A stretch of 64,000 nucleotides of DNA from Psychrobacter fulvigenes (GCF_904846155.1 NZ_CAJGZP010000001.1:1922001-1986000); one strand, 5' to 3'; positions 49,179-58,435 are shown, numbered from the stretch's first letter. Notes: generated by a model from the letters alone, not told the origin. Numbers and translations are program-made.

Positions 49179-50021
49179 TTATTGGGCAGCAATCACGTTT
49201 TGATGCTGCTCGCCCAACCCTTCAATACCAAGGCGCATCACTTGTCCCGGCTTGAGATAAACGGGTGGAGTCTGCCCTAGGCCGACACCTGGCGGAGTGC
49301 CTGTCGAAATCACATCACCGGCTTGTAGGCACATGAATTGGCTGAGATAGCTAACGATGGTTGGGACATCAAAAATCATAGTATTGGTATTACCGTCTTG
49401 ATAACGGTGACCGTCTACTTCCAACCATATTTTTAAATTATGAGGATTTTCTATTTCATCTTTGGTCACTAACCAAGGACCGGTTGGACCAAAAGTAGGA
49501 CAGCCCTTGCCTTTGTCCCAAGTGCCTGTACCTTCAAGCTGAAAAGCTCGCTCAGATACATCGTTAATGACGCAATAACCCGCTACGTGGTCCATAGCTT
49601 TTTCTTTATCAATATAACTGCCGTCCTTACCAATGACTATACCAAGCTCAACTTCCCAATCGGTTTTAAATGAGTTGCGCGGAATCTCGATATCATCGTT
49701 TGGTCCAACCACTGCGCTGGTCCATTTATTAAATACGACGGGTTCATCAGGCACTTCTGCACCCGTTTCAGCCGCATGATCTGAATAGTTTAGGCCGATA
49801 CAGATAAACTTACCGATATTATTCACACACGCGCCTATCCGTACATCGGCGTCTACTTTCGGCAATGTACTGAGATCTAAAGCACGGATTTTATCCAACT
49901 CAGTTGCTAATACTGGACCATTAATGTCGCTGACCACTGTAGATAGATCACGAATGTTGCCATCTTGATCCAAAATACCTGGTTTTTCCTGTCCCTTTAC
50001 ACCAAATCTTAAAAGTTTCAT
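49179..50021 (-). CDS. 2,4-diketo-3-deoxy-L-fuconate hydrolase (FAH family)
   Basis: A 280-residue fumarylacetoacetate-hydrolase-type protein. Metal ligands are seen in WEVELGIVIGKDG (ExE) and CVINDVSERAFQ (Asp), with GLNYSDHAAETG and STGTPPGVGLGQTPP also typical. In this pathway it splits 2,4-diketo-3-deoxy-L-fuconate into pyruvate and L-lactate. It is the second gene of the operon, 58 bp after the SDR gene. Confidence 0.9.
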   Translation of the reverse strand: MKLLRFGVKGQEKPGILDQDGNIRDLSTVVSDINGPVLATELDKIRALDLSTLPKVDADVRIGACVNNIGKFICIGLNYSDHAAETGAEVPDEPVVFNKWTSAVVGPNDDIEIPRNSFKTDWEVELGIVIGKDGSYIDKEKAMDHVAGYCVINDVSERAFQLEGTGTWDKGKGCPTFGPTGPWLVTKDEIENPHNLKIWLEVDGHRYQDGNTNTMIFDVPTIVSYLSQFMCLQAGDVISTGTPPGVGLGQTPPVYLKPGQVMRLGIEGLGEQHQNVIAAQ

Positions 50022-50079
50022 TGCTGTTTCCTTTAATATCTCGATTTTAAAATAGTTTTTTAATCAGTCGAACATGGCT

Positions 50080-50832
50080 TTAATTTGACCAACCACCGTC
50101 AATCATATTGATTGTGCCTGTGGTAAACGCAGATTCATCGCTAGCCAAGAACAGCGCCAAAGCAGCAATCTCTTCTGCCTTGCCGACTCGGCCCATTGGC
50201 TGACGCGCCACAAATTGCTGGTACACCTCGTCTACGGTTTTATTTTGCTCTTTCGCTTGTGCTTCAATACGTTGATGCAACGATGGTGAATCTACTGTAC
50301 CTGGGCAAATAGCATTGCAACGAATGCCCTGCTGGATATAGTCTGCAGCAATAGCTTTAGTCATTCCCAAAACAGCAGCTTTAGTCACGCTGTAGGAAAA
50401 GCGGTTTGGTACGCCTTTTATGCTCGATGCCGCAGAAGACATATTGATGATAGAAGCATTGCCCTTTTTGAGCATCGCCGGTAGAAACGCGGAAATCATG
50501 TGGTACATCGAGTCCACATTAATCTTAAAGGCACGGTCCCACTGCTCTTGGTCGCATTCTAAAATTGAACCTGCAGGCACCCAGCCCGCACAGTTGAACA
50601 ATACATCCACGTCTTGATATTTTTTTGCAAATTCAAATATTTGCTCTTTATTTGTGACATCTAGATTTTCAACTGTAATGTTGTCGGACTGTGCTTTCAG
50701 CTCATTAAGCAGTTCTTGATTAATATCCGTAGCAATCACATGCGCGCCCTCACTTGCAAATGCCAATGCAGTGGCTTGACCAATGCCCTGAGCAGCTGCA
50801 GTGATGACACAATTTTTATTTATTAATCTCAT
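50080..50832 (-). CDS. 2-keto-3-deoxy-L-fuconate dehydrogenase (SDR family)
   Basis: A 250-residue SDR enzyme with a complete motif set: ITAAAQGIGQATALAF (cofactor), NCAGWV, Ser in NMSSAASS, and YSVTKAA (YxxxK). IRCNAICPGTVDSPSLHQRI is characteristic of the 2-keto-3-deoxy-L-fuconate dehydrogenase group. It oxidises the dehydratase product to the 2,4-diketo acid using NAD+. It is first in the minus-strand operon, directly opposite the GntR-type gene. Confidence 0.9.
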   Translation of the reverse strand: MRLINKNCVITAAAQGIGQATALAFASEGAHVIATDINQELLNELKAQSDNITVENLDVTNKEQIFEFAKKYQDVDVLFNCAGWVPAGSILECDQEQWDRAFKINVDSMYHMISAFLPAMLKKGNASIINMSSAASSIKGVPNRFSYSVTKAAVLGMTKAIAADYIQQGIRCNAICPGTVDSPSLHQRIEAQAKEQNKTVDEVYQQFVARQPMGRVGKAEEIAALALFLASDESAFTTGTINMIDGGWSN

Positions 50833-50881
50833 TTTTCTTCCTTGATTTTTACTTTATAATAAACTAAGTTCGAAATTGAAC

Positions 50882-50956
50882 AGACCAATAAGCGGTCCAA
50901 CCAGTAAGTGGTCCAACCAATTTACAATGTTTTTATTAAATTGGCAAGACCAATTT
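50882..50956. promoter_or_regulatory. operator cluster between the fucose operon and its regulator gene
   Basis: Two direct copies of GGTCCAACCA (50894-50903 and 50910-50919, 16 bp apart) and a perfect inverted repeat AAATTGG-N5-CCAATTT (50938-50956). AGACCAAT also occurs twice (50882 and 50947). FadR/GntR-type repressors typically bind TGGTxxxACCA-like dyads, so these are good candidates for autoregulation and control of the divergent catabolic operon. Confidence 0.65.
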
Positions 50957-50975
50957 TTAATTTAAGTTGAAATTT

Positions 50976-51697
50976 ATGCAGAATACTCGTATTTATCAAA
51001 ATATATTTAATAAAATTCAAGACGATATAAAAGCTGGAGTTTATAAGATTGGGTCTAAGCTTCCACCTGAAAGGGACTTAGCACTTCAACTAGGCGTTAG
51101 CCTCACCTCAGTTCGAGAAGCTATGATTGCTTTGGAGGTCAATGGAATTGTTGAAGTGAAATTAGGAAGTGGCGTATATGTCATCAATGATCATCAAGAT
51201 GCTGCCAATCCACAGACAGGGTTTAATACAACAGTGCATCCGTTATTGCTGCCATATTTACAAGAAGATGCAGTAATACGCCCTTCGAAATATTGGAAGC
51301 GCGACTGCTGATTGAGCCTCATTTAGCAGAATTAGCCGCCAGAAACCGTACAGAGGAACAATTAGAGAGTATTAAAGAAGCTTTTTTAATGAATGTTCGG
51401 GATAATTTAGAGCATTCTACCGAGCATATTGGCGACCGTTTATTTCACATCCGCATTGCTGAGTCTAGCCAAAATGATGCCTTCGCCTTTTTTCTCAATT
51501 TCTTGCTCAGTAAACACTACACAGAATTCTTTAGCCGAATGCGTAGTTTATATACTCCCGAAGATATGCCACTACGCTCACAGTTGGAACATCAAGAAAT
51601 CATGACAGCCATTCAAAATAAGGATGCTCAATCAGCCCACAACGCGATGAAGAAACATCTGCAGAATGTAATTCATATATTCGAAGGTTCTCAATGA
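50976..51697 (+). pseudogene. GntR/FadR-family regulator of L-fucose catabolism, frameshifted
   Basis: The first frame (ATG 50976) encodes the winged helix: IYQNIFNKIQDDIKAGVYKIGSKLPPERDLA (seen as two motifs, DDIKAGVYKIGSKLP and ERDLALQLGVSLTSVREAM), then LEVNGIVEVKLGSGVYV, and ends at 51311. The effector-binding FCD domain continues in the -1 frame as PFEILEARLLIEPHLAELAA to ENVIHIFE-like sequence ending at 51697. One base is missing around 51272-51281. The fucose operon may be deregulated, or this may be a sequencing error. The final TGA is part of an adjoining IS-relic end. Confidence 0.85.
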
Positions 51698-52035
51698 ACC
51701 GCCACGATAATATCGAAAGATTTTTTAGTGGAATCAGGCGGCTTTTCCTGACGGGATTAAATTCTCATAATACTGCTAATCGAAAAGTGGCACATGATTA
51801 GGCACGGCTGTATATGAGCTATGCTGAAGAAAGCATAGAACCAAACTAGATAAACTAAGAACTCGATAATGAATTTGTTATGGTTAAGGAAGTGCAAAGC
51901 TACAGTACGGAATTTGAAGCAGACGCTCTCAAGAAGATAACAGACAAAAAGGTAATCTAAGTGCGACAGCTCGTCAGTTAGGAATAGCGATACAAACGTC
52001 ATGTTCTTTAATCTCGGTGGTATAGTTTCATACTT
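51695..52035. mobile_element. composite of decayed IS3-family fragments
   Basis: It begins TGAACCGCC (51695), like the inverted repeat of the IS at 1193, and the first TGA is the stop codon of the regulator gene. On the plus strand 51880-51960 encodes MVKEVQSYSTEFEADALKKI, and after a shift GNLSATARQLGIAIQT, an OrfA fragment of a second IS3 subgroup. At about 52002-52032 the minus strand encodes NYTTEIKEH, like the OrfA start of the first element. These are nested dead remnants. Confidence 0.65.
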
Positions 52036-52244
52036 ATTTAAAATGCTCTGTCGCCGAGACTCCCTCCAAGCAGTTTACCTCCTAATATATTTTAGCTAGG
52101 CCATATCTAAAAACAAGTCTATCTTGCTCTTAGCTTTCTTGATACTTTGAACTAAATATTTATCCTTTACTGTTAATCATTAATAGATAGTAGCCATAAC
52201 TATTTAGACTTTCAGAGAGTATCAATACTATTAATTTGATACTA

Positions 52245-52439
52245 TTTTGATACTCTAAATTTATTGATAAGCATATCTACTTGTTGATAGGTATATTTTT
52301 CTTTTAACCTAATCCTTTAACAGGAAAGGCTTTCAGACAATAATTGCAGCTAATTATCGCCATCCATTGTGTATTGTTGTTGTAAAAATAAGGACTCATA
52401 ATCCTTTGGTCGTAGGTTCAAGTCCTACTGGGCCCACCA
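52245..52439 (+). repeat. direct repeat copy 1, ending in a tRNA 3' half
   Basis: It shares with 54724-54920 the block TTTTGATACTCTAAATTTAT at its start, several matching AT-rich stretches, TTGCAGCTA, and TGTAAAAATAAGG just before the tRNA fragment. The two copies enclose the malic enzyme gene. Identity is high at both ends and low in the middle. Confidence 0.6.
52392..52439 (+). pseudogene. truncated tRNA (anticodon arm to CCA; CAT anticodon, Ile2/Met type)
   Basis: GGACTCATAATCC forms an anticodon stem-loop with CAT, followed by GTAGGTTCAAGTCCTAC (T arm) and TGGGCCCACCA (3' acceptor strand, discriminator A, CCA). No 5' half with D arm or pairing acceptor strand exists upstream, so it cannot be a functional tRNA. 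It looks like an attachment-site or duplication remnant. Confidence 0.75.
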
Positions 52440-52444
52440 AATTC

Positions 52445-52479
52445 AAACCCTTACAGTCATTGACTTGTAAGGGTTTTTT
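52445..52479 (+). terminator. rho-independent terminator after the tRNA remnant
   Basis: AAACCCTTACA and TGTAAGGGTTTTTT form a stem of about 10 bp with a T6 tail. It is almost identical to the terminator at 39079-39114 and lies where a tRNA operon terminator would be expected. Confidence 0.85.
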
Positions 52480-52509
52480 ATTGCCTATGACTTAATGAAA
52501 TCTAACAAA

Positions 52510-52543
52510 AAAGCCCAATGCTACTTTATATAGCACTGGGCTT
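52510..52543 (-). terminator. rho-independent terminator for the malic enzyme gene
   Basis: AAGCCCAATGCTA and TAGCACTGGGCTT form a strong stem. On the minus strand it is followed by TTTTTTGTT, so it ends transcription coming from maeA about 260 bp upstream. Between it and maeA (52544-52805) I see only a short TTGCG/CGCAA dyad at 52637-52666 and no gene. Confidence 0.75.
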
Positions 52544-52805
52544 GTCTGCATCTAACACCACTTCCAGAAATTAGAGTATAGTCAGCTGAATGTAAAATTG
52601 TTATGGATTTAAACGCGCTACTGTTATAAATTTTACTTGCGTGCTGCGTACACAGAGGCTGCGCAAAATTCATCCCAGTAGCGCTATGACATTTTTAGAG
52701 TGTATCGACTATAACGCGTAAAACTTGTGCAAGTACTACTCCTAGTAGGCTTAGCAAGTTTGACAAAGTTAATCGTACTTTTTGGGTTTGGTATAATTTG
52801 CAAAG

Positions 52806-54488
52806 TTAAAAAGAAGTACGACGATAGTTACGATACTCAGGTAACCAAAAATTCGCTTTTAATCGGCGTTCTAGATTCTCCGCCGTAACTGGTAATGCAA
52901 GCTTATCTTTAACCGCTTGTAGGGCTACGGCATAAGCGATTTCTTTACTAATTTCTTGAATAAACCTAATTGGCGGTAGTATGGCACCGGGTGCCTTTTC
53001 GTACTGCACTGAGATATCTGCGAGGGCTTGGCTTGCCGCCATTAACATATTGTCGCTAATACCTGTCGCCCGTGCTGCTAAAACACCAAGACCGATACCA
53101 GGAAATATATAGCTGTTATTACATTGAGAGACCTCAAAAGACTGACCGTTAAAAGTGGTATTAGCAAATGGGCTACCTGTTGCGATAATGGCGCGACCAT
53201 GGCTCCAATTCATCACCTCTTGCGGTGTGGCTTCGACACGCGAGGTAGGGTTTGAGAGCGGTAATACAATTGGGCTTTCAGTATTAGCGCATAAGGACTC
53301 AATCACCTCTTGAGTGAACAAACCTTTTTGGCCGCTAACACCAAATAATACCGTTATCTTTGCTTGTTTGACCACTTGTGCTAAACCCAGTTTTTGACTC
53401 TTGTCCCAATGTTCAATAGCGGACTGCTTTTGCACCAACGGCTCTTGGAATCTTTGTAGTTCTGTCATGCCATCAGTGAGCAAACCATAACGATCAACCA
53501 TAAATACTTGGCTACGAGCCTGCTCTTCAGTCAATCCTTCGCGCTGCATTTGGCGAATGATATGCTCCGCAATACCGCAGCCCGCTGACCCTGCGCCTAA
53601 GAACGCTATTCTTTGTTGACTTAGCTTTTCACCTTTATTTAGGCACGCTGCAATCAAAGTACCGACCGATACTGCAGCAGTCCCTTGAATATCATCATTG
53701 AAGCAGCATAATTGGTCACGATATCTATTCAATAACGGCGTGGCATTTTCCTGTGCAAAATCTTCAAATTGTAATAACACCTCTGGCCAACGACGCTTAA
53801 CGGCTTGAATGAATAAATCGACAAATTCATTATATTCATCGCCAGAGATGCGTGGATTCCTCCAGCCCATGTACATAGGATCATCAAGTAGCTGTTGATT
53901 ATTGGTACCGACATCTAGCAAAATGGGCAGACAGTAAGCGGGGCTGATGCCTCCACAAGCCGTGTACAGAGCCAATTTACCAATGGGAATCCCCATACCG
54001 CCAATACCTTGGTCGCCTAAGCCCAATATACGTTCACCATCAGTGACTACGATTACCTTGACATTTTGTTTGGTGGCGTTTTGCAGCATATCATCGATTT
54101 TATGACGCTCAGGATATGAGACAAATAAACCCCGTTTACGGCGATAAATTTGCGAGAATTTTTCACACGCTTGACCAACCGTTGGCGTATAAATGAGCGG
54201 CATCACTTCCTCTATATGCTGCTCAAGCAAATGATGAAATAAGGTTTCATTGGTATCTTGTATATTACGCAGATAAATATGCTTATCCATTGCATTGGTG
54301 AATGAGCGCATTTGGTGATAAGCCCGCAGAGACTGCTCCTCAATCGTTTCAATGTTGTGAGGCAATAGCCCTGTTAAATTAAAGCTATCACGTTCTTCTG
54401 ATGAAAAAGCACTACCTTTATTCAGTAAAGGAGTCTCTAATAGAGCGGGTCCAGCAACGGGAATATATAAGGGACGCTTGTTTGGCAT
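52806..54488 (-). CDS. maeA: NAD-dependent malic enzyme (oxaloacetate-decarboxylating)
   Basis: A 560-residue enzyme close to E. coli MaeA/SfcA in length and sequence. [41 protein letters not shown] (metal and malate site), [13 protein letters not shown] and the NAD-binding [15 protein letters not shown] are visible. It converts L-malate to pyruvate and CO2. It is monocistronic with its own downstream terminator. It is framed by two similar repeats that end in tRNA 3' halves, suggesting it may sit in or next to an old integration site, though as a housekeeping gene it could equally predate them. Confidence 0.95.
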   Translation of the reverse strand: MPNKRPLYIPVAGPALLETPLLNKGSAFSSEERDSFNLTGLLPHNIETIEEQSLRAYHQMRSFTNAMDKHIYLRNIQDTNETLFHHLLEQHIEEVMPLIYTPTVGQACEKFSQIYRRKRGLFVSYPERHKIDDMLQNATKQNVKVIVVTDGERILGLGDQGIGGMGIPIGKLALYTACGGISPAYCLPILLDVGTNNQQLLDDPMYMGWRNPRISGDEYNEFVDLFIQAVKRRWPEVLLQFEDFAQENATPLLNRYRDQLCCFNDDIQGTAAVSVGTLIAACLNKGEKLSQQRIAFLGAGSAGCGIAEHIIRQMQREGLTEEQARSQVFMVDRYGLLTDGMTELQRFQEPLVQKQSAIEHWDKSQKLGLAQVVKQAKITVLFGVSGQKGLFTQEVIESLCANTESPIVLPLSNPTSRVEATPQEVMNWSHGRAIIATGSPFANTTFNGQSFEVSQCNNSYIFPGIGLGVLAARATGISDNMLMAASQALADISVQYEKAPGAILPPIRFIQEISKEIAYAVALQAVKDKLALPVTAENLERRLKANFWLPEYRNYRRTSF

Positions 54489-54723
54489 AATAAAATCTTC
54501 TTATTAAGGACGTATGAGTAAAAACAATGCTAATGCTGCATTATACATAGCATCCGCCCATACTTAACAATAGATAACAAATCATTTTGAGTGAGCATGG
54601 CTCTAAAGTTTATTACTTATACATTTACCTCAAACTAATGTTGTTTTCTTTCCGGAAGTGGATGAAAGGGGTCGATTAACAAGTCAATATTCTTAGTCAT
54701 TCAAAGACTATTAACGCTATTGA

Positions 54724-54920
54724 TTTTGATACTCTAAATTTATTGATAGGTATACCTACTTGTTAATAGCTATGATCATCTTGTACTCTACACCTTTACA
54801 TCAAGGAACTTTCAACCCATAGTTGCAGCTATTTATCGGTATATATTTTGTTTATGGTTATTGTAAAAATAAGGGTTTTTAATCCTCCGATAGTAGGTTC
54901 AAGTCCTACTGGATCTGCCA
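54724..54920 (+). repeat. direct repeat copy 2, ending in a tRNA 3' half
   Basis: The counterpart of 52245-52439. It begins with the same TTTTGATACTCTAAATTTAT and contains TTGCAGCTATTTATCG and TTGTAAAAATAAGG before the tRNA-like end. The gap between maeA and the maleylacetate reductase gene (54489-54996) otherwise holds only the maeA promoter region and AT-rich sequence. Confidence 0.6.
54873..54920 (+). pseudogene. truncated tRNA (anticodon arm to CCA; TTT anticodon, Lys type)
   Basis: GGGTTTTTAATCC forms an anticodon stem-loop with TTT, followed by GTAGGTTCAAGTCCTAC (T arm, identical to the remnant at 52392) and TGGATCTGCCA. It has exactly the same length (48 nt) and truncation point as the other remnant. 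No 5' half is present, so it is not functional. Confidence 0.7.
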
Positions 54921-54996
54921 TATTTATACCCATAAAGAACAAGCCTTTTTCATAGGATTATGAGAAGTTGCGGACTATGTAGAGTTATGGCAATTC

Positions 54997-56064
54997 TTAA
55001 GCAGGCGGCAAACCTTTATAGGCTTTTTGTAATAGACCTTCTAGCTCGTCGTAATGGTATTCACGAGGATTATAATAAGGACTGTCACACACAATCCTTG
55101 CTACTTCCGCTGGACCTGTTTCGGGCAAACCAATATCTTTTAGTGCTAATTCAATACCTAAAGACTCGTTTAAACGGTAGATTGCTATACCAACTTCTTC
55201 ACGGCTACTGACACCCAAAGCCTCTACCAGTCTATCCATGGCTTCACTATCAGCATGGCGGTTGTAATGGACTGAATACGCAAGCGTAATGGCATGAGCC
55301 TGCGCATGCGGTAAGTTGAAAGTTCCCCCTAAGGTATGACAAATTTTGTGGTGAATGGCCATACCAACTGAGCCAAGACAAACGCCAGCCAACCATGCAC
55401 CATAGCTTGCTTTTTGACGGGCTGAGATATTCGTAAGGTCTTTGACAATCACAGGTAAGGCAGACTTGAGCGCTTTGATAGATTCAATCGCCATCAGACT
55501 GACGATAGGGTTTTTATCCTCAGCATAAAGTGCTTCTACCGCGTGCGCCATGGCATTCATACCTGAGCACGCTGAGATATCGGCAGGCAAGGTTAGGTTT
55601 AGCTCTGGATCATAAATCACCACCTTAGAGAGCACATGACTGTCTCTCCCCGTGGTCTTTAGATTGTTTTCTGTCAGACCATAAATGGTTGTCATCTCAC
55701 TACCGGCATAGGTAGTCGGTATGGCAACGATGGGCAGCTGCATCTTCAGTGCTATCGCTTTAGCAAGGCCAATCGTAGAGCCACCGCCCAAAGCCAGACA
55801 GCAATCAATGTCATGGTCTTGGGCAAATGCTACCGCCTTGTCTGCCACTGCTATTGGTACATGCATGACGGCGTGCGGGTACACGCCTGCACAGATCCCT
55901 TGTAATTGTTTTGCCAGTTTATGACCCGCCTCTTTTTGACCAGGCGTCGTAATAATCAATACTTTATGATAACCCTGATGCAGTAAGATATCTTTGGTTT
56001 CAGCTGACTTCCCTACACCAAAATGAACGTCAATGGGTAGAGCTTTATAATGAAAGTGTTGCAT
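54997..56064 (-). CDS. maleylacetate reductase (iron-type alcohol dehydrogenase family)
   Basis: A 355-residue protein of the maleylacetate-reductase branch: FGVGKSAETKDIL, LALGGGSTIGLAKAIAL (NADH site), AIPTTYAGSEMTTIYGLTE, GMNAMAHAVEALYAE and MAIHHKICHTLGGTFNLPHAQAHA with the metal-site histidines. It reduces maleylacetate to 3-oxoadipate, an activity needed for hydroxyquinol or chlorocatechol routes rather than plain catechol. It lies 68 bp after the LysR gene in the same direction and opposite to catBCA. No dienelactone hydrolase or hydroxyquinol dioxygenase gene is visible in the window. Confidence 0.9.
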   Translation of the reverse strand: MQHFHYKALPIDVHFGVGKSAETKDILLHQGYHKVLIITTPGQKEAGHKLAKQLQGICAGVYPHAVMHVPIAVADKAVAFAQDHDIDCCLALGGGSTIGLAKAIALKMQLPIVAIPTTYAGSEMTTIYGLTENNLKTTGRDSHVLSKVVIYDPELNLTLPADISACSGMNAMAHAVEALYAEDKNPIVSLMAIESIKALKSALPVIVKDLTNISARQKASYGAWLAGVCLGSVGMAIHHKICHTLGGTFNLPHAQAHAITLAYSVHYNRHADSEAMDRLVEALGVSSREEVGIAIYRLNESLGIELALKDIGLPETGPAEVARIVCDSPYYNPREYHYDELEGLLQKAYKGLPPA

Positions 56065-56132
56065 AAGATCGTCCTTAATCCTTACGGTCTATTGAATTCG
56101 ATATTAAAAGACTAAGCGTGTAAAATGGTTGC

Positions 56133-57050
56133 TCAAATTTGCTCACGTTTATAAACAAAGCCTTCTTCTTCATAAACCTGGTACGTGACTTCTAACAAGG
56201 TTTTCAATAGCGCTGACTTGTCAAAATGCCGAACGTTCATAATCACAGGCGATGTTAGAAGTCCTTGCTCGAGTGGCAGATAGCCAATTTCTTGACCGCG
56301 TAGGTTTTGCAGTGATTTGGGCACGATGGTCATACCCTCGCCTGCCGCCACCAGACCCAATGCCACATGCATTTCACTCACCTCAAAATAGCAACTGGGC
56401 TTTAAGTTATTTGCTTCGAACAATCCTAATATATAATCAATAAAACTGGGGCGCGGCGTCTTCGGATAGAGTAATAAATTCTCATTTATCAGATCCGCAA
56501 TATCAACGCTAGTGCGCCCTTCTTGAATGATAGGATGGTTGATGGGTACAGCCACCACTAAAGTCTCTTCTCTTAATAATATACGTCTCACAGAGGCATC
56601 TTCAAATAACAATCTGCCAAAGCCCACATCGATATCTCCACTGGTCAACGCCTGTGTTTGCTGCCATGAGTTAAGCTCATGCAGCTTAATCTGCACGGTG
56701 GGATAAGCTTGGCGAAAGCGAGAGATTATCTTTGGTAGTGTGCCATACAAAATTGAGGCAACAAAGCCTATCGATAAGGAGCTATCAAAGCTGCCCTTGC
56801 GCATGGTCATGGCTCGTAAATGATCAGACTTTTGCAATATTTGTAGGGCATGCTCATAGAAGAAACCACCTGCCTCAGTTACTTTAAGAGGACGCTGATT
56901 ACGATCAATTAAAGTGACGCCCAACTCTTCTTCTAGCTGTTTTATTTGTCGACTAAGCGGCGGCTGTGAGATATATAAACGCTCCGCCGCTTTATTGAAG
57001 CTTTTTTCCTCCACTACCGCCACAAAATAACGTAAATGCCTAAGTTCCAT
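56133..57050 (-). CDS. catM: LysR-family regulator of catechol catabolism (CatM/BenM/CatR-like)
   Basis: A 305-residue LysR protein beginning MELRHLRYFVAVVEEKSFNKAAERLYISQPPLSRQI (two motifs, RHLRYFVAVVEEKSFNKAA and LYISQPPLSRQIKQLEEELG), the CatM/ClcR signature, followed by an effector domain that in relatives binds cis,cis-muconate. It is divergent from catB with about 190 bp between, and the spacer contains a consensus ATAC-N7-GTAT site. It probably activates catBCA and perhaps the maleylacetate reductase gene behind it. The symbol is by similarity; the effector is not proven. Confidence 0.88.
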   Translation of the reverse strand: MELRHLRYFVAVVEEKSFNKAAERLYISQPPLSRQIKQLEEELGVTLIDRNQRPLKVTEAGGFFYEHALQILQKSDHLRAMTMRKGSFDSSLSIGFVASILYGTLPKIISRFRQAYPTVQIKLHELNSWQQTQALTSGDIDVGFGRLLFEDASVRRILLREETLVVAVPINHPIIQEGRTSVDIADLINENLLLYPKTPRPSFIDYILGLFEANNLKPSCYFEVSEMHVALGLVAAGEGMTIVPKSLQNLRGQEIGYLPLEQGLLTSPVIMNVRHFDKSALLKTLLEVTYQVYEEEGFVYKREQI

Positions 57051-57132
57051 TGGCTACCTCTTGTTTTAATGAGCGACTTGCTATTTCGAATACTTTCAAC
57101 TAAAAATTTTATCGGTAAGTTATAACCATAGT

Positions 57133-57147
57133 ATACCCAAAAGGTAT
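57133..57147. promoter_or_regulatory. LysR (CatM/BenM-type) binding site upstream of catB
   Basis: ATACCCAAAAGGTAT is an exact ATAC-N7-GTAT match to the CatM/BenM recognition dyad. It lies about 95 bp before catB and 83 bp before the divergent regulator gene, the usual place for the primary activator site. Confidence 0.8.
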
Positions 57148-57242
57148 CAATATTTGTTAAAACAAGTCTTAGACAAGCTTAACCACAACGCCTATAGTGA
57201 TATAAAGAATGCAGAATTACTTATTAGCGCTTGAGGATAGAT

Positions 57243-58403
57243 ATGATTCGTTCAATTAATACCTTGCTGGTACCGATACCGACTATTCGAGAGCATAAGC
57301 TTGCTTGTACAGTCATGAGAGAGCAGGTGCTGGTATTGGTGCATATCCAGACCGAAGATGGCTATGAAGGTTGGGGCGAAGCGACTACGATCGGTGGCCT
57401 AAGCTATGCTGAAGAAAGTCCTCATAGCATCAAAACCAATATTGATACCTACTTTACGCCGCTGCTATTGACAGAGCAGCCCGCTACTTCTGCCAAAGCC
57501 ATGCAGCTCCTCAATCTGCATATCAGTGGCAACCGTTTTGCCAAGTGCGCGATTGAAACGGCCCTACTCGACATCGAAGGCAAACGCTTAGGCCTACCTG
57601 TCAGTGAGCTGATCGGTGGGCGTGTCCGGGATCGTATCGAAGTGGCATGGACGCTTGCCAGTGGTGATACTGCAACTGATATCGCTGAAGCCAAGCAGAT
57701 GGTCGCACAGAAGAAACACCGTATCTTTAAGCTAAAAATCGGTAGCAATCCTATTCTTGATGACGTCAAACACGTATTGGCAATCAAACAAGCCATGCCT
57801 GATTGCCGCATTACCGTCGATGTCAATCAAGCATGGACAGAGCTTGAAGCCATGAAAGGGATTAGCTTACTCCAAGCTGGCGGCGTTGATCTAATAGAAC
57901 AACCTGTATCAATGCGTAATAAAGCAGCACTCAGACGCTTAAAAGAACACTTTGAGGTTGCCATCATGGCGGATGAAATCGTCCAAGATCCTCAGAACGC
58001 TTTTCACTTAGCAGCCGATCACTGTGCTGATGTCTTTGCCGTAAAGATTAATCAAGCTGGCGGACTAAAAGCGGCTTGCCTCATCGGTCAAATGGCACAG
58101 CTAGCAGGTATTGAGCTCTATGGCGGCACGATGCTTGAAGGTCCTATTGGCACAGCCGCATCAGCGCATGTGTTTTCTACTTACCCTAGCCTAGGCTTTG
58201 ATACAGAGCTTTTCGGGCCACTATTACTAACCGATGATGTGCTGGCGCAACCACTTGATTATCATGATTTTGGTCTAACGGTGCCTACAGGCGCTGGACT
58301 GGGTATCGAAGTCGATAAGGACAAGGTCTACCACTATGCTGAGCACAATGCTGCAGCCCTACCCAAGCTTTCTGAATCAGAGAAATATACTGCTAAATCT
58401 TAA
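57243..58403 (+). CDS. catB: muconate cycloisomerase
   Basis: About 386 residues of the enolase superfamily. The ATG at 57243 follows TTGAGGAT and is chosen over the TTG at 57231. Active-site features are FKLKIGSNP (KxK), TVDVNQAW (Asp), DLIEQPVSM (Glu), IMADEIVQDP (Asp/Glu) and FAVKINQAGGLKA (Lys). It turns cis,cis-muconate into muconolactone in the beta-ketoadipate pathway. It is first in catBCA, with catC 32 bp behind. Confidence 0.94.
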   Translation: MIRSINTLLVPIPTIREHKLACTVMREQVLVLVHIQTEDGYEGWGEATTIGGLSYAEESPHSIKTNIDTYFTPLLLTEQPATSAKAMQLLNLHISGNRFAKCAIETALLDIEGKRLGLPVSELIGGRVRDRIEVAWTLASGDTATDIAEAKQMVAQKKHRIFKLKIGSNPILDDVKHVLAIKQAMPDCRITVDVNQAWTELEAMKGISLLQAGGVDLIEQPVSMRNKAALRRLKEHFEVAIMADEIVQDPQNAFHLAADHCADVFAVKINQAGGLKAACLIGQMAQLAGIELYGGTMLEGPIGTAASAHVFSTYPSLGFDTELFGPLLLTDDVLAQPLDYHDFGLTVPTGAGLGIEVDKDKVYHYAEHNAAALPKLSESEKYTAKS

Positions 58404-58435
58404 TTGCAACAACAATAACTAATAAGGAAGTAACT

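Noticed and set aside
51817..51833. A 17-nt exact match to catB (57402-57418), AGCTATGCTGAAGAAAG
   Set aside because: The flanking sequences do not match on either side, and the first copy is in IS-relic DNA; most likely chance.
52392..52439. Functional tRNA gene with CAT anticodon
   Set aside because: No D arm and no 5' acceptor strand complementary to TGGGCCC can be found in the preceding 60 bases.
54873..54920. Functional tRNA-Lys gene
   Set aside because: Only the anticodon arm to CCA is present; upstream sequence cannot complete the cloverleaf.
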